Below are positions 7,208 to 11,740 of a DNA stretch of 11,740 bases, in pieces. The notes beneath the pieces are model-generated. The model was not told the DNA's origin, made no database searches, and saw only the letters and a program-made list of their open reading frames with translations. The number at the start of each line of letters is the position of its first letter. Position 1 is the stretch's first letter. Made by a program: the position numbers and the translations under genes. The stretch comes from NZ13-RE01 sp049718665 (GTDB lineage Bacteria > Dictyoglomota > Dictyoglomia > Dictyoglomales > Dictyoglomaceae), in the NCBI GenBank assembly GCA_049718665.1, contig JBNARO010000043.1, positions 1 to 11,740 of the forward strand, read 5' to 3'.

Positions 7208-8167
7208 TTATTCTATTAGCAACTTAGGATTTTCTAATAATTCTTTTACTTTCATAATAAATTTAGATCCATAGGAACCATCTATAACTCTATGATCCGC
7301 AGAAAGAGTCATCTCCATAATTTTTCTTACCTTAATTTCACCATTCAAAACTACAGGTTTATCTTGAATAGTTCCACAAGTTAAGATGGCTGTTTCTGGA
7401 GGATTTATTATAGCAAGTATTGCGGAAACTCCAAAAACTCCTACATTATTAATAGTAATACTTCCATTCGAAATATCCTCTACACTCAATTTTCCCTCTT
7501 TTGCCTTCTTTATTAAATCCTCTCTTTCCTTTGCTATTTCTCTTAAATTTTTTTTATCAGCAGATTTTATAACAGGAACCACAAGCCCCTCATCACCTAA
7601 TGAAACAGCAAGTCCTACATTTATTTCTTCTAAAAGCTCTATCTCATTTTCTCTAAGGCGAGAGTTTATAAGAGGGAAATCCTTTAAAGCTAAGGAGGTT
7701 GCTTTAATAATAAAGTCATCAAATTTTATATCTCCTGTTAAAGATTTAACATTGACAAGTTCTGTCATATCTACATTAGTAAAAACATAAAAATGGGGAA
7801 TATTTTGTTTACTCTTTAGAAGCCTTTCCGCAATAGTTCTTCTCATAGAAGAGAGAGGGATTATTTTTTTGCTTATTTTTTCTTTCTTTTCTTCTACTTT
7901 TTTCTCCTCTCCTGGTATTTCTTCTTCTAATGTGTCTGATAAATATGCTAAAATAGTCCCTACCGGAACTGTTTCTCCCTCTTTTACTAAGATTTTTCTT
8001 AGGTAGCCTTCTTCTTCACTTTCCAGTTCCATAACTGCTTTTTCTACTTCTATTTCCAAAATTGGCTCTCCTTTATTGATCCAATCTCCTTCTTTTTTAA
8101 GCCAAGAGACAATAGTTCCCCCCTCCATAACCTCACTTACCTTTGGCATAACAAAATTCTTAACCAT
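7208..8167 (-). CDS. Lipoyl-domain dihydrolipoamide acyltransferase (E2), short form without PSBD
   Basis: The 319-residue protein has an N-terminal lipoyl domain (about 1-77) with the lipoylated lysine K43 in EVEKAVMEL. A charged Glu/Lys linker follows (about 78-101). The acyltransferase domain runs from IPLSSMRRTIAERL (103 on), includes the ITINNVGVFG region, and ends with the catalytic H292 and D296 in SADHRVIDGSYG. Most E2 proteins of 2-oxo acid or acetoin dehydrogenases are about 400 residues or more and carry a peripheral-subunit-binding domain of about 35 residues between lipoyl and catalytic parts. Here only about 24 linker residues separate them, so that domain is missing. A perfect AAGGAGG precedes the ATG, 13 nt after the E1 stop. 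It should transfer an acyl group made by the neighbouring E1 to CoA. No E3 gene is nearby. Confidence 0.92.
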   Translation of the reverse strand: MVKNFVMPKVSEVMEGGTIVSWLKKEGDWINKGEPILEIEVEKAVMELESEEEGYLRKILVKEGETVPVGTILAYLSDTLEEEIPGEEKKVEEKKEKISKKIIPLSSMRRTIAERLLKSKQNIPHFYVFTNVDMTELVNVKSLTGDIKFDDFIIKATSLALKDFPLINSRLRENEIELLEEINVGLAVSLGDEGLVVPVIKSADKKNLREIAKEREDLIKKAKEGKLSVEDISNGSITINNVGVFGVSAILAIINPPETAILTCGTIQDKPVVLNGEIKVRKIMEMTLSADHRVIDGSYGSKFIMKVKELLENPKLLIE

Positions 8168-8180
8168 TGTTTACCTCCTT

Positions 8181-10574
8181 CTAAAATAGTTTTCTTACTT
8201 CTTCAATAATGACTTTATCGTTTGGTAAGAAGGCTTTTTCTAAAATTGGGGAGGCTGGAGGAGGGCAATAAGGAGCGCCAATTCTTAATGGTGGCTTCTT
8301 CAAATAGGAACTTGCTTTTTCAAAAAGTTGAGCAACAATTTCTGCAGATAAGGACATGAAAGATACCGCTTGAGTAACAACTGCAAATCTTCCAGTTCTT
8401 TTCACAGAATTAATTATAGTATCCATATCTAACGGATATAATGTTCTTAAATCTATAACTTCAATCTCTATTCCCTCTTTTTCTAACTCTTCTGCTGCTT
8501 TTAACACCCCATAAATCATTGCAGACCAAGAAACTATTGTTATACTCTTTTCATAATTTTTTGCCCTTCTCTTTATATCCGCTTTCCCTATGGGAATTAT
8601 ATATTCTTCCTTTGGAACTTTTCTTTTTGATAAAGAAGATAGAAGTGGATCTTGCAAGAGATTTTGATGTTCTATATAAATTACAGGATTATCTTCTCTG
8701 ATAGCTGAAATTAGAAGCCCTTTTGCATCATAAGCATCAGAAGGAGCAACAACTTTTAATCCTGGTATATGGGTAAGAATAGATTCAAGACTTTGAGAAT
8801 GTTGTCCCGCATATCCCTTTCCTCCTCCAATAGTTGTTATGATAGTTAGAGGAATTTCTGCTTGTCCTCCAGACATATATCTCATCTTTGCCGCTTGATT
8901 TCCTACCTGGTCCATTGCAATTAAAATAAAATCAATGTACATAATTTCTACCACAGGTCTTAAACCTCTCATCGCTGCTCCAACACCTGCTCCCACAATT
9001 GCTGCCTCAGATATTGCAGTATTAAAAATCCTATCCCTACCAAAAATCTCTAAAAGCCCTTTTGTCTCACCAAAAGATCCTCCATAATCTGCAATATCTT
9101 CTCCCCATAAAATTACTCTTTTATCTCTTTTCATCTCTTGATATAATGCCTCAATTATTGCTTCTTTATAAGTAATTTCAACATCTGGATCTCTATCCTT
9201 AAAAGCAGGTTCCTTCAATACTTGCACATTTCTAAATTTTTCAGGAATATCCTTAGTAATACTATTTTCTTTAAAAAGATAAAGAGTCATGTTCTTTGGA
9301 TCAGGATTGGGAGATTCTATAGCTTTCTTTGCCATGTTTTCATTTCTTAACCTAAATTCTCTCTTCAAATTTTCTATTTCTTCTAAAGTCAGTACTTGGG
9401 CATTAATAAGTTCCTTTGTGTATAGCTCAATGGGATCATACTTCTTCCATTCCTGAAGCTCTTCATAACTTCTATAGGTTGCATCTTCAGGTTTCTCCAA
9501 AACATCACTAAGAGAATGTCCCATAAATCTATACCCCCAAAATTCAAGAAGAATTGGTCCTTCTCCATTTCTTGCCTTTTCCACTGCTCTTTTTACCGAA
9601 GATCTTACTGCAAGAACATTCATTCCATTAACTACTTCCGCATACATCCCCTTCTTGTTATATGCAAAACCTCTCTCTGCTATATAGTCAATTCCTGTTA
9701 CTTCTCCTCTTTGTTGTCCTGATTCACCATATTGATTATTCATAACCATAAAAATAACAGGAACTCCAAATTTCTTACTCATAAGTCCATTAGTAAATTG
9801 AGCCATACATGCCATATTCATTGCTTCATGGGATATTCCTGTATTCATTGCACCATCTCCTACAAAACATAAAGTTACTCTTCCATCCTCAAGAAATCTT
9901 GATGCCACAGCGGAACCAACTGCAATCCCCATACTTCCTCCTACTATAGCATTGGCTCCTAAGTGTCCCATGCTAAAATCTGCAATATGCATGGAACCTC
10001 CCCTACCTCTACAATATCCCCACTCTTTCCCAAAAAGCTCCGCTATAGCCCTGAAAAGAGCAATTTGAAGAGCATATTCAAAAAGTTCATTTTTTGTTTT
10101 ATTATTAATATTAAACCCCAAAAATTCTGAAACCTCTTTATTAGACAAAATAAAATTTTTAAGTTCTTCCTCTGTCATTCCCTTTAGTCCAAAATAACTT
10201 TTAGCTAATGCATCTCCATGTCCTCTATGGGTACTTGTTATATAATCATCCTTTGTAATTACTGAAATTCCCCCTGTAGGAACCGCCTCTTGACCAATGG
10301 AAAGGTGAGAAGCTCCAATATACAAATATTTAATAGGACCATATTTCCCTTTATTTACTCTTAACTCATATATCATCTCCTCAAAATTCCTGATAAGAAG
10401 CATACATTTAAAAAGATCAATACTTTCTTCCTTTGTAATATTCCCCTCTTCTAATTCCTCTTTAAGAGTTTTATTGTATTGAAACTTTGGAACTTTTCCT
10501 CCAACCTCTATATATCCAGGTTCAAACTCTGGGAATATATTTATCTCCTTTGGCATTTTTCTTTCCCCCTTCAT
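8181..10574 (-). CDS. Fused E1 alpha/beta thiamine-diphosphate dehydrogenase (2-oxo acid or acetoin dehydrogenase type)
   Basis: The 797-residue protein joins an E1 alpha half (about 50-430) and an E1 beta half (about 466-797). Alpha features are HLSIGQEA (90-97), STHRGHG (114-120), GYCRGRGGSMHIAD (186-199) and the ThDP/Mg motif starting GDG (239-241) and ending NN (279-280). Beta features are WGEDI (490-494), ISEAAI with E523, and GQHSQS with H592. The GANAIVGG stretch recalls acetoin dehydrogenase, and FMGHSLSD recalls the PDH/BCKDH group. The product would be an acyl group passed to the E2 lipoyl arm. Two insertions relative to typical E1 alpha are visible, about 43 residues (within 126-178) and about 11 residues inside the ThDP motif. 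The start could be the ATG at 10572-10574 (ATGA overlap with the regulator gene, GAGG 7 nt upstream) or residue 7 at 10554-10556 (GGGGG 8 nt upstream). Confidence 0.93.
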   Translation of the reverse strand: MKGERKMPKEINIFPEFEPGYIEVGGKVPKFQYNKTLKEELEEGNITKEESIDLFKCMLLIRNFEEMIYELRVNKGKYGPIKYLYIGASHLSIGQEAVPTGGISVITKDDYITSTHRGHGDALAKSYFGLKGMTEEELKNFILSNKEVSEFLGFNINNKTKNELFEYALQIALFRAIAELFGKEWGYCRGRGGSMHIADFSMGHLGANAIVGGSMGIAVGSAVASRFLEDGRVTLCFVGDGAMNTGISHEAMNMACMAQFTNGLMSKKFGVPVIFMVMNNQYGESGQQRGEVTGIDYIAERGFAYNKKGMYAEVVNGMNVLAVRSSVKRAVEKARNGEGPILLEFWGYRFMGHSLSDVLEKPEDATYRSYEELQEWKKYDPIELYTKELINAQVLTLEEIENLKREFRLRNENMAKKAIESPNPDPKNMTLYLFKENSITKDIPEKFRNVQVLKEPAFKDRDPDVEITYKEAIIEALYQEMKRDKRVILWGEDIADYGGSFGETKGLLEIFGRDRIFNTAISEAAIVGAGVGAAMRGLRPVVEIMYIDFILIAMDQVGNQAAKMRYMSGGQAEIPLTIITTIGGGKGYAGQHSQSLESILTHIPGLKVVAPSDAYDAKGLLISAIREDNPVIYIEHQNLLQDPLLSSLSKRKVPKEEYIIPIGKADIKRRAKNYEKSITIVSWSAMIYGVLKAAEELEKEGIEIEVIDLRTLYPLDMDTIINSVKRTGRFAVVTQAVSFMSLSAEIVAQLFEKASSYLKKPPLRIGAPYCPPPASPILEKAFLPNDKVIIEEVRKLF

Positions 10575-11350
10575 TTAATATCCTCTGGTGAAGCAATAAT
10601 CACTTCTACCCCTTCATTTTTTAAATCTTCTATATACTTCAAAGGAACTTTATCATCAATCACAATCTTACTCAAAACCTTTGTAGGTGCTACAAAAGCA
10701 AAACATTCTTTTCCAAACTTACTATGATCTGCAACTCCTATCACTTCTCTTCCCATTTCAATGATCAATTTTTTAATATAAGCCTCTACAATACTTGCTG
10801 TACTCATGCTCTTTCCAGGAATTATCCCAGAAATTCCAAGAAAAGCTTTATCTACCCTAAATTCTCTAAGAACTCTCTCCGCTAAAGGTCCTACTAATGC
10901 TAAAGTTTCTTTTCTAAAATTTCCTCCTGTTAAAATAATTTCTACTCCCCTTGCATTTAAAAGTTCTCTTGCAACATCTATAGAATTTGTTATAACTGTT
11001 AAATCATGTCTATTCTTAATATTTTTTGCAACTTGAAGAGTAGTACTTCCTGTTTCTATAAAAATTGTTTCCCCATCGTTAACAAGCTCTGCAGCTTTTG
11101 CTCCAATTGCTATCTTTTCTTTTAAATTTTGTCTCTTTTTTGTTATATATAATGGTTCAAAAGAAAAACTTTGAGGAAGAATCGCTCCTCCATGAGTCCT
11201 TTTGAGTAGACCTTCTTTTTCGAGAGCTTCTAAATCTCTTCTTATAGTAGCACCAGTAACATTAAATATCCTTACGAGATCTGAGACTTTTACCCCTCTT
11301 TCTTTTTCTAATAATTCTAATATTCTTGTTCTTCTCTCCTCCGCTAACAT
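10571..11350 (-). CDS. DeoR-family transcriptional regulator
   Basis: The 259-residue protein has the DeoR winged helix-turn-helix (about 6-57: RRTRILELLEKE, VSDLVRIFNV, TIRRDLEALEKEGLLKR, THGGA). A DeoRC sugar-phosphate sensor domain follows (about 75-235), with DGETIFIETGSTT (92-104), ITNS (120-123), LTGG (140-143) and GVADHSKFG (205-213). DeoR proteins usually repress sugar catabolic operons and are released by a phosphorylated sugar intermediate. GGAGG lies 7 nt before the ATG. It is the first gene of the operon and lies just downstream of a promoter whose -10 box sits in a 22-nt palindrome, so autorepression and repression of the whole operon are likely (inference). The position corresponding to the conserved GxD after FLGISG is GII here, a small departure from what I recall of the family. 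Its stop overlaps the E1 start. Confidence 0.93.
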   Translation of the reverse strand: MLAEERRTRILELLEKERGVKVSDLVRIFNVTGATIRRDLEALEKEGLLKRTHGGAILPQSFSFEPLYITKKRQNLKEKIAIGAKAAELVNDGETIFIETGSTTLQVAKNIKNRHDLTVITNSIDVARELLNARGVEIILTGGNFRKETLALVGPLAERVLREFRVDKAFLGISGIIPGKSMSTASIVEAYIKKLIIEMGREVIGVADHSKFGKECFAFVAPTKVLSKIVIDDKVPLKYIEDLKNEGVEVIIASPEDIK

Positions 11351-11394
11351 CTCTCATCCTCCATTACATATATATTCATTTTTTTTCAATTTTT

Positions 11395-11434
11395 ATTTTC
11401 ATTTTTGTGTTCATATTAGCACAAATTTTCATTT
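11395..11434. repeat. Direct repeats of ATTTTCATTT, 30 nt apart, flanking the palindrome
   Basis: The plus-strand 10-mer ATTTTCATTT occurs at 11395-11404 and again at 11425-11434, exactly 30 nt apart (about three helical turns), bracketing the 22-nt palindrome. A related TTCATT also occurs at 11375-11380. The region is very AT-rich, so chance is possible. Phase and position suit extra half-sites for the DeoR regulator. Confidence 0.4.
11404..11425. promoter_or_regulatory. Imperfect 22-nt palindrome, candidate DeoR operator
   Basis: The plus strand reads TTTGTG, ten bases, CACAAA. Comparing the sequence with its reverse complement, 18 of 22 positions agree, including six perfect base pairs at each end. 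It covers the -10 box (11413-11418) of the operon promoter, so a bound protein would block RNA polymerase. The adjacent gene is the DeoR-family regulator, making it the natural candidate ligand (inference). Confidence 0.6.
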
Positions 11435-11442
11435 ATTGTCAA
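11413..11442 (-). promoter_or_regulatory. Sigma-70 type promoter of the sugar operon
   Basis: On the minus strand a perfect TTGACA (11437-11442) is followed by an 18-nt spacer and TAATAT (11413-11418, four of six consensus bases). Transcription should start near 11406, giving an AT-rich leader of about 55 nt before the regulator's ATG at 11350. The consensus -35 with a weak -10 inside a palindrome fits a repressor-controlled promoter. Confidence 0.65.
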
Positions 11443-11460
11443 GGTTGATAGAGAGCTGAC

Positions 11461-11740
11461 CTGTAATCAGTATTGAAAAAGAAATACCTCCTTGTGGTAG
11501 AATTTGAAGGCGATTTTATATGTTTATTTTACCAAATTTACCTCTATCAAAAAAGAGTAAAGAAAGGATAGTCTTTAGTTAACAGAATTAGAAGATTTCT
11601 TCATAATCACAAATGGAACTTTATTGATGTTCAAATAAGCTTGGCTCGCTTAAAAAGTTCTTTTTAGTTTATGTAAATGGGAAACGCGGATATGCTAAGC
11701 TATGAACTTTACAGAAAAAGGATGAAGATAGAAGAAATGT
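11461..11740. other. Gene-poor right edge
   Basis: This stretch upstream of the operon promoter has no long open frame on either strand. It contains an isolated CRISPR-repeat-like sequence (about 11480-11511) and, at its right end, a transposase-like coding fragment on the plus strand. It reads as decayed mobile-element or array-flanking DNA. I see no tRNA, rRNA or riboswitch in it. Confidence 0.5.
11677..11740 (+). pseudogene. Fragment of an IS4/IS10-type DDE transposase, running off the right edge
   Basis: From the ATG at 11677 the plus strand encodes 21 residues, MGNADMLSYELYRKRMKIEE and then M, before the window ends. The core YRKRMKIEE fits the Y-x2-R-x3-E part of the Y-(2)-R-(3)-E-(6)-K signature around the catalytic Glu of IS4-family transposases; I recall YSKRMQIEETF at that place in IS10. 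In-frame stops at 11674-11676 and 11665-11667 lie directly upstream, where an intact transposase should have several hundred more coding bases, so the element looks decayed or frameshifted. The match is short and the final Lys lies outside the window. Confidence 0.45.

Larger units (their letters stand above)
1731..11350 (-). other. Predicted nine-gene operon for an unidentified sugar or polyol
   Basis: Order of transcription: DeoR regulator, E1, E2, SorE-like, MtlD-like, SrlD-like, TIM-barrel isomerase, class II aldolase, D-lyxose isomerase family protein. Junctions in that order are a 4-nt overlap, then gaps of 13 and 14 nt, a 4-nt overlap, gaps of 6 and 4 nt, a 17-nt overlap or 4-nt gap, and a 2-nt gap. 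The only good promoter I see for it is upstream of the regulator. A single transcript is therefore very likely. No kinase, transporter, PTS or E3 is included. Confidence 0.85.

Noticed and set aside
7386..7790. A 134-codon plus-strand frame opposite the E2 gene
   Set aside because: Its length comes from the base composition of the E2 coding strand. The E2 has clear lipoyl and catalytic motifs and the plus frame has none.
11351..11370. ATGTAA start-stop and a short ATG frame in the leader of the regulator gene, possible regulatory upstream ORFs
   Set aside because: Neither has its own ribosome site, and such triplets are expected by chance in AT-rich leaders.
11473..11503. Plus-strand TTGAAA and TAGAAT, a possible divergent promoter
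   Set aside because: The spacer is 19 nt, both boxes are imperfect, and no intact plus-strand gene follows.

Overview
The window is AT-rich, densely packed bacterial DNA. The proteins are rich in Lys, Glu and Ile, as in thermophiles, and Shine-Dalgarno sites are strong (AAGGAGG, GGGGG). My best guess at the organism is Dictyoglomus or a similar low-GC thermophile. This rests on composition and on my recollection that a D-lyxose isomerase has been described from Dictyoglomus turgidum; the sequence alone does not prove it.

Layout. Every well-supported gene lies on the minus strand, so transcription runs from right to left. The right edge (about 11461-11740) is gene-poor. It holds what looks like a decayed IS4-type transposase fragment on the plus strand and one isolated CRISPR-repeat-like sequence. 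A sigma-70 type promoter (11413-11442), with a 22-nt imperfect palindrome over its -10 box, then starts a nine-gene operon (11350 down to 1731). Its genes, in order, are a DeoR-family regulator, a fused E1 alpha/beta thiamine-diphosphate dehydrogenase, a short lipoyl E2 acyltransferase, a SorE-like medium-chain dehydrogenase, a mannitol-1-phosphate 5-dehydrogenase family protein, a SrlD/SorD-like short-chain dehydrogenase, a xylose-isomerase-like TIM-barrel enzyme, a class II aldolase and a D-lyxose isomerase family cupin. Neighbouring genes overlap or lie at most 14 nt apart. A second promoter overlapping the last stop codon (1707-1734) drives a coupled pair of unknown genes: a soluble 291-residue protein and an integral membrane protein of about eight helices. 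The left edge probably holds the 3' end of a convergent plus-strand gene.

How the genes may work together. SorE-like, SrlD-like and MtlD-like enzymes would, by family, link L-sorbose-1-P, glucitol-6-P, fructose-6-P and mannitol-1-P, or analogous polyols. The TIM-barrel enzyme and the cupin would isomerise or epimerise sugars, and the aldolase would cleave a keto-sugar phosphate. The odd partner is the E1/E2 pair, which in known systems makes an acyl-CoA from a 2-oxo acid or an acyloin such as acetoin. No E3, kinase or transporter is in the window. The operon therefore looks like a catabolic pathway for an unidentified sugar or polyol that ends partly in an acyl-CoA. The most novel part is an atypical E1/E2 (fused E1 with insertions, E2 without a peripheral-subunit-binding domain) inside a polyol operon.
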